From assembly GCF_028368855.1 (NCBI RefSeq), contig NZ_JAQNCY010000002.1:186001-250000 (forward strand): a stretch of DNA of 64,000 bases, given 5' to 3'. The notes below the pieces were generated by a model. It ran no database searches, had not been told where the DNA came from, and worked only from the letters and a program-made list of their open reading frames with translations. The translations under genes and the position numbers were made by a program. The stretch comes from Leisingera sp. SS27. GTDB taxonomy: Bacteria > Pseudomonadota > Alphaproteobacteria > Rhodobacterales > Rhodobacteraceae. Shown one piece after another: positions 34,060 through 42,952 of this stretch (the first letter of the stretch is position 1; every line of letters starts with the position of its first letter).

Positions 34060-34090
34060 AAAAGCCCCGCAGATTTCTGCGGGGCTTTCC
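34060..34090. terminator. Bidirectional terminator between marR and rpsA
   Basis: GCCCCGCAGA and TCTGCGGGGC form a 10-bp stem with a tiny loop at 34064-34085. The minus strand continues TTTTTGTTT (rpsA side) and the plus strand TTTCCGTTT (marR side). Confidence 0.8.
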
Positions 34091-34117
34091 GTTTATTAAG
34101 CCGTGAGGCCGGGGAGA

Positions 34118-35797
34118 TTAGTCGCCCGACTTCAGTGCGGCGCCCAGGATGTCGCCCAGCGATGCGCCGGAGTCCGAGGAGCCATACTGTTCCACTGCTT
34201 CTTTCTCTTCCGCGATCTCGCGCGCCTTGATGGACAGGCCCAGGCGGCGGGTCTTGGAGTCGACGTTGGTGACGCGCACGTCGACCTTGTCGCCAACCGA
34301 GAAACGCTCGGGGCGCTGGTCGGCACGGTCGCGGGACAGGTCGGAGCGGCGGATGAAGGACTTCATGCCTTCGTATTCCACTTCGATGCCGCCGTCTTCG
34401 ATCGCGGTCACTTCCACGGTCACGATCGAGCCGCGCTTCACGCCGCCCACGGCTTCAGCGAACTTGTCGCCGCCCAGGGCTTTGATCGACAGCGAGATAC
34501 GCTCTTTGTCGACATCCACTTCGGAGACAACGGCCGAAACCATGTCGCCTTTGCGGTAATTCTGGATCGCGTCTTCGCCACGCTCGTCCCAGGACAGGTC
34601 GGAGAGGTGAACCATGCCGTCGATGTCGCCGTCGAGGCCGATGAACAGACCGAATTCGGTGATGTTCTTGACTTCGCCTTCGACCTGGGTGCCCTCGGGG
34701 TTGTTCTCGGAGAACACTTCCCACGGGTTGCGCATGGTCTGCTTGAGGCCCAGGGAGACGCGGCGCTTGGCACCGTCGATTTCCAGAACCATGACGTCGA
34801 CTTCCTGGGAAGTGGAGACGATTTTGCCCGGGTGGACGTTTTTCTTGGTCCAGGACATCTCGGAGACGTGGACCAGACCTTCGACGCCCGGCTCCAGCTC
34901 AACAAATGCACCGTAATCGGTGATGTTGGTGACGCGGCCCTTGTGCACGGAGGACAGCGGGTACTTGGCGCCAACCAGATCCCACGGGTCTTCCTGCAGC
35001 TGCTTCATGCCGAGGCTGATGCGGTGGGTCTCTTTGTTGATCTTGATGACCTGAACCTTGACGGTTTCGCCGATCGACAGGATCTCGGAGGGGTGGTTCA
35101 CACGGCGCCATGCCATGTCGGTGACGTGCAGCAGGCCATCAACGCCGCCCAGGTCAACAAACGCACCGTATTCGGTGATGTTCTTGACGACACCGTCCAC
35201 TGCCTGGCCTTCGGACAGGTTGCCGATAACTTCGGCGCGCTGTTCGGCGCGGGACTCTTCGAGGATCGCGCGGCGGGAGACAACGATGTTGCCGCGGCGG
35301 CGGTCCATCTTCAGGATCTGGAACGGCTGCTTCAGACCCATCAGAGGGCCTGCGTCGCGCACGGGGCGCACGTCAACCTGCGAGCCGGGCAGGAAGGCAA
35401 CAGCGCCGCCCAAGTCGACAGTGAAGCCGCCTTTGACGCGGCCGAAGATCGCGCCTTCGACGCGCTGATCGTCTGCGTAGGCTTTTTCCAGGCGGTCCCA
35501 GGCTTCTTCGCGGCGGGCCATCTCGCGGGAGATGACAGCTTCGCCACGGGCGTTTTCAGCGGCGCGCAGGAAGACTTCCACTTCGTCGCCGACTGCGATT
35601 TCAGCCGCTTCGCCGGGGTTTGCGAATTCTTTCAGATCAACGCGGCCTTCCATTTTGTAGCCGACGTCGATGATGGCCTGGCCGGCTTCGATTGCCAGCA
35701 CTTTGCCTTTGACAACCGAACCTTCGTCCGGGGTGTCCATTTCGAAGCTTTCGTTCAGGAGGGCTTCGAATTCCTCCATCGATGCGTTTTGAGCCAT
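34118..35797 (-). CDS. rpsA: 30S ribosomal protein S1
   Basis: A 559-residue S1 with six S1/OB repeats. The repeats are visible as recurring GxVxxITxxGAFVxL blocks: VVKNITEYGAFVDLGGVDGLLHVTDMAW, VTNITDYGAFVELEPGVEGLVHVSEMSW, VKNITEFGLFIGLDGDIDGMVHLSDLSW, plus two N-terminal non-RNA repeats (KGKVLAIEAGQAIIDVGYK; FGRVKGGFTVDLGGAVAFLPGS) and a final one. It binds mRNA on the 30S subunit. It has its own promoter with a leader of about 170 bases, where S1 autoregulation could act. The cmk gene that usually precedes it is absent; a KAP NTPase gene ends there instead. Confidence 0.96.
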   Translation of the reverse strand: MAQNASMEEFEALLNESFEMDTPDEGSVVKGKVLAIEAGQAIIDVGYKMEGRVDLKEFANPGEAAEIAVGDEVEVFLRAAENARGEAVISREMARREEAWDRLEKAYADDQRVEGAIFGRVKGGFTVDLGGAVAFLPGSQVDVRPVRDAGPLMGLKQPFQILKMDRRRGNIVVSRRAILEESRAEQRAEVIGNLSEGQAVDGVVKNITEYGAFVDLGGVDGLLHVTDMAWRRVNHPSEILSIGETVKVQVIKINKETHRISLGMKQLQEDPWDLVGAKYPLSSVHKGRVTNITDYGAFVELEPGVEGLVHVSEMSWTKKNVHPGKIVSTSQEVDVMVLEIDGAKRRVSLGLKQTMRNPWEVFSENNPEGTQVEGEVKNITEFGLFIGLDGDIDGMVHLSDLSWDERGEDAIQNYRKGDMVSAVVSEVDVDKERISLSIKALGGDKFAEAVGGVKRGSIVTVEVTAIEDGGIEVEYEGMKSFIRRSDLSRDRADQRPERFSVGDKVDVRVTNVDSKTRRLGLSIKAREIAEEKEAVEQYGSSDSGASLGDILGAALKSGD

Positions 35798-35980
35798 GAG
35801 GTCTCAGGTTTCCTTTACTAGTGTTTCTGGCCGGGCGGTTGTCTCCGCCGGTCTTGGTTAAGCCAGTCCAGAACGTGATCCGGAGCACATCTGATCAAAC
35901 AAACACAAAGGGCCGAGGTAGTCCCCAGCCCTGCTCAGATATGCCGCCCGGACGTTTGCCGCCCTTGTATTGACAGCGCG

Positions 35981-36009
35981 CGTATAGGCGGATTCCCAGG
36001 GTTGTGCAA
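35981..36009 (-). promoter_or_regulatory. rpsA: Sigma-70-type promoter of rpsA
   Basis: On the minus strand TTGCAC (36009-36004) and TATACG (35986-35981) are separated by exactly 17 bases. Transcription would start near 35974, leaving about 175 bases of leader before the rpsA ATG. Confidence 0.6.
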
Positions 36010-36022
36010 GGGAAAAGCCCTG

Positions 36023-37423
36023 CTAAGCCCGCCCCTCGTTGGGTCGCACATCGAATTGAGCCAAAGTATTCAAAGCAGCTTCGTGATCGGGGATGTAGCG
36101 CGGCCCCAGAAACAGACAAATTTTAGCCCAGTCACGCATGTTGCGCCCTTCCGGACATTCATACCGGTCCTCCGGAAGCCCGACCAAAGCCTGGCAATGC
36201 TCATGAACGAAAGAAGAAGCCGCATCATAGCGACCGAATTGCGCCTTCCCATTGTTCACATCCGTTTGAAACCTTTCCGCGACTTGCGGGGTCAGTCTAG
36301 CGCGAGGCAAAAGCTCCCAAAGCATTGCTTCAACAACGCGACCAGAGTTTATAAATGCAATGCCAACCAGCAAAGGCACGTCGAAAGGCCGATCCGCATA
36401 GCACCGCAAAGCCAGTTCGATTTTCAGCCGAACCCTCTTGATTTGTCGCATTGACATCTTTGAACGCACAGCCAATGCGCCAGCAAGAGCAGAGGCGCGT
36501 GCTAGAGTAAATTCAGGCCCTTCACCAAATGGAATTCCTTCAGGCAGTTCGCGAAACAACTGCTCTACTGCCTCCGAAAACACCTCATCGGTCAGCGGCA
36601 AAGCCAACCGTATGTCCACGAATTTGTCGAGGTAACGCTCCCCATCTTCAGGTTGGCCAAACCGGTTCGCTGCAAGACCCTCCAGATAGTGCGCATTGAC
36701 CATCAGGCAAAAGACGAACCCGTCATGTGCAAATACAAGTTTCATCGCTTCAAGAAAGGCTATTGCATAGTCCGGGTGGCACCGGTCCAGTTCGTCTACA
36801 AGAACAACTACGCGTTTCTCCGGTTTTTCCTTTTCTGGGTCCTCTCCAGTAAGAGCTGCCCTAAGTGCTTTCATTTGTTCAGGCAGGTCAATATTGCGTA
36901 CCCTCTCAGCCTCAATCTGAGCTGCAATCAGATTACCTGCTTTTTTTGACACCCCGTCGCTGAAGGCATCCAAATGCTCTTGCAAACTCTCCTGCCCTTC
37001 TAGTCCTTCGCTCATCTCGTCGGACAGATAGTCAACCAGTGCACCGGCACCTTGCCGCGCTGCAATGCCTCCTGCTGTCCGGGCCAACACACCCAAAACC
37101 TTCTTACCCTTGGCAAAGGCGGCATCTCGTTTTGGTGTGTCACTTTCTGGAAGCTTGTCGATTAGAGCACCTACAAATGTAAGAACTGGATCTCCGGTGT
37201 GATCAGCCATATGCGCATCGATCTGGATGACCACCTCACCTGAAGCTTCGAGATGTTTGGCCCATCGTTCTCGGAAGAACGTTTTTCCCCGGCCATATCC
37301 GGCTTCAATCGAGATCACCTTGGTGTCGTCAATCGTCTTGATCAGACGGGTGAAAGCCTCCCCGACGGACTTAAAACCTAAGAGGTCCCCCTCCCACACG
37401 TCCTCTGGTTCCTTGTCTTTCAC
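36023..37423 (-). CDS. KAP-family P-loop NTPase
   Basis: A 466-residue protein. The KAP P-loop domain is clear: FTRLIKTIDDTKVISIEAGYGRGKTFFRERWAKHLE with Walker A AGYGRGKT, then a long insert with a hydrophobic, Gly/Ala-rich stretch (VLGVLARTAGGIAARQGAGALVDYL, possible membrane contact), Walker B VVVLVDELDRCHPDYAIAFLEAMKLVF, and VNAHYLEGLAANRFG as sensor region. KAP NTPases are membrane-linked and include phage-exclusion proteins such as PifA. A GTG at 37423 behind GCGAGG is the likely start; a TTG at 37450 is possible. Base composition is visibly more AT-rich than its neighbours, pointing to transfer. Confidence 0.82.
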   Translation of the reverse strand: MKDKEPEDVWEGDLLGFKSVGEAFTRLIKTIDDTKVISIEAGYGRGKTFFRERWAKHLEASGEVVIQIDAHMADHTGDPVLTFVGALIDKLPESDTPKRDAAFAKGKKVLGVLARTAGGIAARQGAGALVDYLSDEMSEGLEGQESLQEHLDAFSDGVSKKAGNLIAAQIEAERVRNIDLPEQMKALRAALTGEDPEKEKPEKRVVVLVDELDRCHPDYAIAFLEAMKLVFAHDGFVFCLMVNAHYLEGLAANRFGQPEDGERYLDKFVDIRLALPLTDEVFSEAVEQLFRELPEGIPFGEGPEFTLARASALAGALAVRSKMSMRQIKRVRLKIELALRCYADRPFDVPLLVGIAFINSGRVVEAMLWELLPRARLTPQVAERFQTDVNNGKAQFGRYDAASSFVHEHCQALVGLPEDRYECPEGRNMRDWAKICLFLGPRYIPDHEAALNTLAQFDVRPNEGRA

Positions 37424-37516
37424 GTTCGCCTCGCCTTGAGTTTCCAGCAACTTTTCGGAGAGTAACGGTGCGCTACAACCGGCTTCAAGAGCGAACTGGG
37501 GATCACTCCAATCTGA

Positions 37517-38032
37517 TCAAGGTGCCTTGCGGCTGTACTCCTGCTCCAGCAGGACGACCCCCACCAGCACATAATCAACTGACACCCCTTCCCCCCGTAG
37601 CGGCAGGTAGATTTCGGACGAGCTGCGGTATTCCGGCAGCGGGCCGACATAAGGCAGCGCGGCGAGCAATGGCCGGGAAGTGGAGGCCACTTCGTGAAAA
37701 CAGCTCCAGATCATGGAACCGGGGCCAAAGCCAGGGTGTTCCGAGAGCCGGGTGCCAACGTATTTGTTGCCAAGCGTGTTGATGATCTTGTTGCGTACAT
37801 ACAGCGCCTTGAAATCGGCAGGTGCGCCGGTTTGTGTCCGTTCTATTTCATAAACGGACAGGACATTCGGCGCCGGGCGGGCATTTGGCAGCTCGAACTG
37901 CGTAAGCCGCGGAAAATCGCCATCATCAGAGGCGTTCCGCCAATGAAAAAACACCTGCTTCAGTTCCGGCTGCAGTTCGCCTGCAGAGAAATCAGAAGTA
38001 AACACGCCTTGGCTGCCCCCGGTAAAAAACAC
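37517..38032 (-). CDS. PAS-like (PAS_5 type) hypothetical protein
   Basis: A 171-residue protein from a GTG at 38032. The central and C-terminal part resembles the alphaproteobacterial PAS_5 group: VFFHWRNASDDGDFPRLTQFELP, a middle LYVRNKIINTLGNKYVGTRLSEHPGFGPGSMIWSCFHEV, and the closing YVGPLPEYRSSSEIYLPLRGEGVSVDYVLVGVVLLE, where the GP..Y....EIYLPL pattern is typical. It has no output domain. It lies next to the KAP NTPase gene in the same direction but in ordinary GC content. The start is uncertain because no good ribosome site is seen. Confidence 0.6.
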   Translation of the reverse strand: MFFTGGSQGVFTSDFSAGELQPELKQVFFHWRNASDDGDFPRLTQFELPNARPAPNVLSVYEIERTQTGAPADFKALYVRNKIINTLGNKYVGTRLSEHPGFGPGSMIWSCFHEVASTSRPLLAALPYVGPLPEYRSSSEIYLPLRGEGVSVDYVLVGVVLLEQEYSRKAP

Positions 38033-38214
38033 ACCATTTTTCGGCCCTTTGGAAGCGGCAAGAGCCGTGCCTTCTTTAATAGCACACAGCTGTTAATGTA
38101 GCCTGAAATCAGCATATTAAAGCTTTCAGAGCAATTGGATTGTCTTTTGCGCTCTGCAAGAGGGTGCTGGCAGGCGGCTGAATTTGCCGCCTGCTGCTAT
38201 CGCGCGAAGAGGCC

Positions 38215-38856
38215 TCAGGCGATCTCTGTCACGATGGTTTCACGGGATTTGCGCACCTTCTTCATCGGCAGCAGCCAATCGCCTTCCTCGGCGCGGTAGC
38301 CGAGCGGCAGCAGGAGGACCGAGCGCAGCCCCTTGTCCTTGAGGCCCAGAATTTCGTCGATCTTTTCCGGCGTGAACCCTTCCATCGGGGTGCTGTCCAC
38401 GTCCAGTTCCGCCGCCGCGGCCAGCGCAAAGCCCAGCGCGATATAGGCCTGGCGGGCGGCGTGGTCGTGGTTGGTGCGCGCCTCGCGCGGCAGATAGGTT
38501 GCCTTGAGATTGTCGTAATACTGGTTCAGCATCGGGATTTCGCCGCGCTCCTCGGTCATCTGGCGGGTTACCGCGTCGATACGGTCCTCGGAGTAGTTGT
38601 CCCAGGCGGCAAAGACGATCAGGTGCGAGCCGTCGGTGATCTGCGCCTGGTCCCAGGCGTGCGGGCGGATCTGCGCGCGGATCTCCGGGTTGGTGATGAC
38701 AAACACCTCAAACGGCTGGGTGCCGGACGAGGTCGGCGCCATGCGGATCGCCTCGATGATCTGGTCGACCTTTTCCTGCGGAACCGCCTTGACTGGGTCC
38801 ATTTTTTTGGTGGCGTAACGCCAGTTCAGTTTCTCGATCAGAGTGCTCTTGCTCAT
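38215..38856 (-). CDS. NAD(P)H-dependent nitroreductase-family flavoprotein
   Basis: A 213-residue FMN nitroreductase of the NfsB type: LIEKLNWRYATKKMDPVKAVPQEKVDQIIEAIRMAPTSSGTQPFEVFVI has the N-terminal FMN-contact RYATKK and the APTSSGTQPF motif; the middle YDNLKATYLPREART and HDHAARQAYIALGFALAAAAELDVDSTPMEGF, and the end LLPLGYRAEEGDW, match the family. It reduces nitro, quinone or similar compounds. It diverges from an HxlR regulator, a common pairing for oxidative or electrophile-stress reductases. ATG at 38856. Confidence 0.9.
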   Translation of the reverse strand: MSKSTLIEKLNWRYATKKMDPVKAVPQEKVDQIIEAIRMAPTSSGTQPFEVFVITNPEIRAQIRPHAWDQAQITDGSHLIVFAAWDNYSEDRIDAVTRQMTEERGEIPMLNQYYDNLKATYLPREARTNHDHAARQAYIALGFALAAAAELDVDSTPMEGFTPEKIDEILGLKDKGLRSVLLLPLGYRAEEGDWLLPMKKVRKSRETIVTEIA

Positions 38857-38970
38857 GCTTCCGGTCCTTTCAGGAAGGGTGGTATAAATTTGTAACCGGC
38901 TATATAAGCGGAACTGGAAAGGGCGCAAGAAGGCACATTCCTGAGCCCCGGTAACACGGAAGGAACCACC

Positions 38971-39348
38971 ATGGCGGAGGGTCAATGCCCGGAGTGCGGG
39001 CGCATCAATGAGGTGCTGTCGCGGGTCGGCGACCGCTGGAGCGTGCTGATTGTGATCTCATTGGCGCAATACGGCGTGCTGCGATTCAATGAGCTGAAGC
39101 GCCATCTGGGAATTTCCCAGCGGATGCTGAGCCTTACCTTGCGCGAGTTGGAGCGTGACGGGCTGGTGAGCCGGACCTATCACCCGACGATCCCGCCCAA
39201 GGTGGAATATGCACTGACGCCGCTGGGCGAGTCGTTCCGCGAACCGGTCAGGGCACTGGGACTGTGGGCGCTGGAGCATCTGCCAGTGATCGATGCGGCA
39301 CGGGCGGAGTTCGACGCTGCGGCGGAGGCGGAGAAAAAGACCGCCTGA
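38971..39348 (+). CDS. HxlR-family winged-helix regulator
   Basis: A 125-residue HxlR protein: CPECGRINEVLSRVGDRWSVLIVISLAQYGVLRFNELKRHLGISQRMLSLTLRELERDGLVSRTYHPTIPPKVEYALTPLGESF has the family's Cys near the N-terminus, the GDRWSVLIV helix, the recognition helix ISQRMLSLTLRELE and the wing. The Cys pair CPEC could sense electrophiles. It diverges from the nitroreductase gene over 114 bases and is likely its regulator. The last 20 residues are Ala/Glu-rich. Confidence 0.9.
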   Translation: MAEGQCPECGRINEVLSRVGDRWSVLIVISLAQYGVLRFNELKRHLGISQRMLSLTLRELERDGLVSRTYHPTIPPKVEYALTPLGESFREPVRALGLWALEHLPVIDAARAEFDAAAEAEKKTA

Positions 39349-39365
39349 AGCGGTGGTCTTCTTCT

Positions 39366-39635
39366 CTAGTTCCGAAAGGCCCAAACGCGGGCGTCCCGTT
39401 TCAGCATTGCCTGTTCTGCGGCGTCCAGACGTGCCACGGCTGCAGCGGGATCGCGGCTGCCGCCCGCCTTGGTCCAGAGCCTGAGCGCTGACGCCGGACT
39501 CCAGGGCAGGCACGCGTCCGCCAGCCACTGCCGCAGAGACGGCGGCAAAGCATCATAAGCCTGCATCGGATCCCCTGCCCTGCGCCGCCGTTTCAGGCGG
39601 GAGTTCAGATTGCGGAGCGCGCGGCGGTCAGCCAT
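39366..39635 (-). CDS. Small basic protein (DUF6525-like)
   Basis: An 89-residue protein: [54 protein letters not shown], an Arg-rich start followed by a helical MxxYDxLPPxLRxWLAxACLPWSP motif seen in small Rhodobacteraceae proteins annotated DUF6525 (recalled, not searched). Its ATG at 39635 overlaps the end of the cobW-family gene by eight bases, so it is translationally coupled to it and may share Zur control. Function unknown. Confidence 0.65.
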   Translation of the reverse strand: MADRRALRNLNSRLKRRRRAGDPMQAYDALPPSLRQWLADACLPWSPASALRLWTKAGGSRDPAAAVARLDAAEQAMLKRDARVWAFRN

Positions 39636-40827
39636 TGCGGCGCCAGCTTGGGAAAGGGTCTTCCAGCACGGACCAGGCCGGATCGAAGCCGTTGGCCGTT
39701 TCCGGCATAAGGCAGGCGTCCAGCCGCGCGGTGATCGCCTCCTTGTCCAGACCTGCGCCAATGAACACCAGTTCCTGCCGCCGGTCGCCCCAGGTTTCGT
39801 CCCAGTTCTGCAGAAATTCCTGCCGGGCCTCAGGATGAGACGGCCAGCGCTCCGTTGGCACCGCAGCCCACCACAGGCCGAGCGGGCGGACAGAGGATAT
39901 TGCCCCGGCCAGCGAGAACTCCGCAGCCCATTCGGGACGGGTGGCCAGCCAGAAATGCCCTTTGGCCCGGATTACGCCCGGCAGATCGCCGTTCAAAACA
40001 GCGTGGACCTGTGCGGGGTCAAAGGGGCGGCGGCCACGGTAGACAAAGGAGGAAATACCGTATTCCTCTGTTTCCGGAACATGGTGCTCAAAACCATAGA
40101 GCTCCTTGGCCCACAGCGGATGCTCGTGCGCCTTGTCAAAATTGAAACGGCCGGTGTCGAAGATGCGGTCCCCGTCTACTTCGGAGTAATCCGCCCGGAT
40201 CACCTCGGCATCCGGATTCAGCGCCTTGATGACCGCCATCGCCGCGGCGGTCTGCTCCGGTCCCGCGTCCGATACCTTGTTCAGGATAATGACATCAGAG
40301 AACTCGATCTGGTCTGTCAGCAGATTGACCAGGGTCCGGTCGTCCTCCGCGCCCAGGCTTTCACCGCGGTCGCTGAGGAAGTCATGGCTGGCGAAATCGC
40401 GCAGCAGGTTCACTGCGTCGACCACCGTGACCATTGTGTCCAGCCGGGCCACGTCTGAAAGGCTGGTGCCCTCCTCGTCCCGGAAATCGAAGGTCGCAGC
40501 CACCGGCAGCGGCTCAGCAATGCCGGTGCTTTCGATCAGCAAATAGTCGAAGCGCCCTTCAGCCGCGAGGCGGCGCACCTCCTGCAGCAGGTCGTCGCGC
40601 AGCGTGCAGCAGATGCAGCCGTTGGTCATCTCCACCAGCTTTTCATCCTGGCGTGACAGTTCCGTCCCGCCGCGCACCAAGTCCGCGTCGATGTTCACCT
40701 CGCTCATATCATTCACGATTACTGCAACCCTGCGGCCAGCGCGGTTGTTCAAAACTTGGTTCAAAAGTGTTGTCTTACCCGCCCCGAGGAAGCCCGAGAG
40801 CACTGTCACCGGCAGTCTGCCATCCAT
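39628..40827 (-). CDS. CobW/COG0523 GTP-binding metallochaperone (likely zinc)
   Basis: A 399-residue G3E GTPase. Walker [30 protein letters not shown] (the switch with Glu), the metal-binding CxCC motif in [31 protein letters not shown], and NKVSD as the guanine motif; a C-terminal CobW_C domain ([33 protein letters not shown]). COG0523 proteins under Zur deliver zinc to enzymes during starvation. A near-consensus Zur box sits 18 bases upstream, which argues for a zinc role rather than cobalamin synthesis. ATG at 40827; upstream GTG and TTG codons are possible. Confidence 0.87.
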   Translation of the reverse strand: MDGRLPVTVLSGFLGAGKTTLLNQVLNNRAGRRVAVIVNDMSEVNIDADLVRGGTELSRQDEKLVEMTNGCICCTLRDDLLQEVRRLAAEGRFDYLLIESTGIAEPLPVAATFDFRDEEGTSLSDVARLDTMVTVVDAVNLLRDFASHDFLSDRGESLGAEDDRTLVNLLTDQIEFSDVIILNKVSDAGPEQTAAAMAVIKALNPDAEVIRADYSEVDGDRIFDTGRFNFDKAHEHPLWAKELYGFEHHVPETEEYGISSFVYRGRRPFDPAQVHAVLNGDLPGVIRAKGHFWLATRPEWAAEFSLAGAISSVRPLGLWWAAVPTERWPSHPEARQEFLQNWDETWGDRRQELVFIGAGLDKEAITARLDACLMPETANGFDPAWSVLEDPFPSWRRNG

Positions 40828-40844
40828 CACGCACAAACCCTTTA

Positions 40845-40859
40845 TGTTATATCATAACA
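40845..40859 (-). promoter_or_regulatory. Zur box upstream of the cobW-family gene
   Basis: On the minus strand TGTTATGATATAACA; the proteobacterial Zur core is TGTTATA-N-TATAACA, so 13 of 14 defined bases agree. It ends 18 bases before the ATG, where bound Zur would block transcription. Confidence 0.65.
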
Positions 40860-41019
40860 ATCTTCAGGCAGAGTTAGCAGCCTGTCCCCCGGCCCGCAAG
40901 CCTGGAAACCGCGGGGATTGAAGCGCAGGAGGCAATCTTCTGCCAATATGCCGCAAACAGGCATTCAGGCGCCGTGTTTTTCCGCCAGCCTGAGGCCAAA
41001 GCCAAAAGGGAGGGACAGG

Positions 41020-42486
41020 ATGAGCCAACCGCCAAATTTTCTGGTCATCATCTCGGACGAGCACCGCAAGGATGCGATGGGCTGTGCAGGGCATCCTATT
41101 GTGAAAACTCCGAACCTGGACGCATTGGCGGCGCGCGGCACGATGTTCAGCTCGGCCTATACGCCCTCGCCCATGTGTGTTCCGACACGGGCAGCGCTGG
41201 CAACCGGAGACTGGATTCACAAGACCGGCCATTGGGACAGCGCAACGCCCTATGCTGGAGAACCGCCGAGCTGGATGCATGCCCTGCGGGAAACGGGCCG
41301 CGAGGTGGTGTCGATCGGCAAGCTGCATTTCCGCTCTGCCGGGGATGACAACGGGTTTACCGAGGAAATCCTGCCGATGCATGTGGTCGGAGGCGTCGGC
41401 TGGGCCATCGGCCTGCTGCGGGAAAACCCGCCGCCTTATGACTCTGCTGCAGAACTGGCCGGCGACGTCGGGGCGGGCAGCAGCACCTATACCGACTATG
41501 ACCTGGCGATCACCAAGGCCGCCGAAGCCTGGCTGGCCGACCCCAAGCGCCAGCAGCAGCCTTGGGCGGCCTTTGTGTCGCTGGTCAGCCCGCATTACCC
41601 GCTGACCTGCCCTGACGAATGGTACAGCCTGTACGATCCCGCGGAAATGGACTTGCCTGTGGGCTATGGCGAGGGGCTGCCGGAGCATGAGGAACTGCGC
41701 AACATCGCCGCCTTTTTCAACTACGATGACTATTTCGACGAACAGACGATGCGCGAGGCAAAGGCGGCCTATTATGGGCTGACGTCGTTCATGGATGATT
41801 GCGTGGGCCGGGTGATCAAGGCACTGGAGGCCAGCGGCCAATTGGAAAACACGGTGATCCTGTATGTGTCGGATCACGGCGACATGATGGGGGATCAAGG
41901 ATTCTGGACCAAGCAGGTGATGTACGAGCAATCCGCAGGGGTGCCGATGATCGCCGCCGGACCAGGCATTCCAGCGGGGCAGCAGGTGGCGACCTGCACC
42001 AGCCTGACTGACATCGCCGCCACTGCGCGTGAGGTCTGCGGCGCGGGGGAAGCCCCGGAATTGCCAGGCGTGTCGCTTCGCGCGGTTGCAAATGCGCCTT
42101 ATGACGAGGCCCGCACCGGCTTCAGCGAATACCATGACGGCGGGTCAAAAACCGGCGCCTTCATGGTGCGATGGGGCAAGTGGAAGTACGTCCACTATGC
42201 CGGGATGCAGCCGCAGCTGTTTGACCTGGAGGCGGACCCGAATGAGCAGGCAAACCGGGCGATGGACGGGGTCAATGATCCGAAGATCCAGGCGGCATTG
42301 GCTGAGGGTGCGCGGCGGCTGCTGGCAATCTGCGACCCGGAGGAGGTGAATGCCCGCGCCTTTGCCGATCAGCGCCGCAGGATCGCGCAGCTGGGCGGCG
42401 AGGAGGCCTGCCGCACGGCCTATGTGTTCAACCACACACCGACACCGGACGAGCAGGACGAAATGCGCGAAGGATCCCCGCTCTGA
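41020..42486 (+). CDS. Sulfatase (formylglycine type)
   Basis: A 488-residue alkaline-phosphatase-superfamily sulfatase. N-terminal metal site PNFLVIISDEHRKDAMGCAGHPIVKTPNLDALAARG, then the sulfatase signature CVPTRAALATG with the modifiable Cys at 53, Pro55 and Arg57, GKLHF (catalytic Lys and His), VSLVSPHYPL, and the second metal site VILYVSDHGDMMGDQG. The C-terminal FMVRWGKWKYVHYAGMQPQLFDLEADPNE is usual for type I sulfatases acting on small organic sulfates. No signal peptide is visible, so it is probably cytoplasmic. ATG at 41020 behind GGGAGGGA. No formylglycine-generating enzyme is in the window. Confidence 0.87.
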   Translation: MSQPPNFLVIISDEHRKDAMGCAGHPIVKTPNLDALAARGTMFSSAYTPSPMCVPTRAALATGDWIHKTGHWDSATPYAGEPPSWMHALRETGREVVSIGKLHFRSAGDDNGFTEEILPMHVVGGVGWAIGLLRENPPPYDSAAELAGDVGAGSSTYTDYDLAITKAAEAWLADPKRQQQPWAAFVSLVSPHYPLTCPDEWYSLYDPAEMDLPVGYGEGLPEHEELRNIAAFFNYDDYFDEQTMREAKAAYYGLTSFMDDCVGRVIKALEASGQLENTVILYVSDHGDMMGDQGFWTKQVMYEQSAGVPMIAAGPGIPAGQQVATCTSLTDIAATAREVCGAGEAPELPGVSLRAVANAPYDEARTGFSEYHDGGSKTGAFMVRWGKWKYVHYAGMQPQLFDLEADPNEQANRAMDGVNDPKIQAALAEGARRLLAICDPEEVNARAFADQRRRIAQLGGEEACRTAYVFNHTPTPDEQDEMREGSPL

Positions 42487-42540
42487 CTCTTGCCGCCTGT
42501 CCTGCCCTTGCCTAGGGTTCCTGGTCAGGAGGGCCATGCC

Positions 42541-42933
42541 ATGACACTGGAAGAGGCAATCGAAACCCAGCCGCTGTGGGTGCAGATCTGGGTCAACATC
42601 CTGTTTCTGGGCGCCTTTGTGCTGCCGCTGGCGCTGCTGATCTGGAAACCAGGCCGTCTGGCGGGGCTGGTCACTGTGGCCGCGAGCGTGCTGGCGGCAG
42701 CCGGTGTCTACTGGCTGTATGGGAAGCTGGGATATGTGCGGCTGCTGGGACTGCCGCATGTGATCCTGTGGACGCCTTTGATCTTCTGGCTGTGGCGGCA
42801 ACGAAAACGGCCGGAAATGCCCGTTTGGCCGCGGCGGATCATCCTGCTGGTCTGCGTGGTGATCGCGGTGTCGCTGGCGTTTGATTTTGCGGACGTGGCC
42901 CGTTACCTGCTGGGGGAACGGCGGCCATTCTGA
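42541..42933 (+). CDS. Hypothetical membrane protein
   Basis: A 130-residue protein with four hydrophobic segments: WVQIWVNILFLGAFVLPLALLIW, GLVTVAASVLAAAGVYWLY, LGLPHVILWTPLIFWLWR and IILLVCVVIAVSLAFDFADVA. The loop RQRKRPEMPVWPRR is basic and likely cytoplasmic. The family is not recognised. It follows the sulfatase gene by 54 bases on the same strand and may be co-transcribed, but no functional tie is evident. ATG at 42541 comes after CAGGAGGG. Confidence 0.7.
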   Translation: MTLEEAIETQPLWVQIWVNILFLGAFVLPLALLIWKPGRLAGLVTVAASVLAAAGVYWLYGKLGYVRLLGLPHVILWTPLIFWLWRQRKRPEMPVWPRRIILLVCVVIAVSLAFDFADVARYLLGERRPF

Positions 42934-42952
42934 ACCGCTCCTGCCCCGCGCG

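Noticed and set aside
36023-37450. TTG start at 37450 for the KAP gene
   Set aside because: A GTG at 37423 has a better ribosome site; kept as an alternative only.
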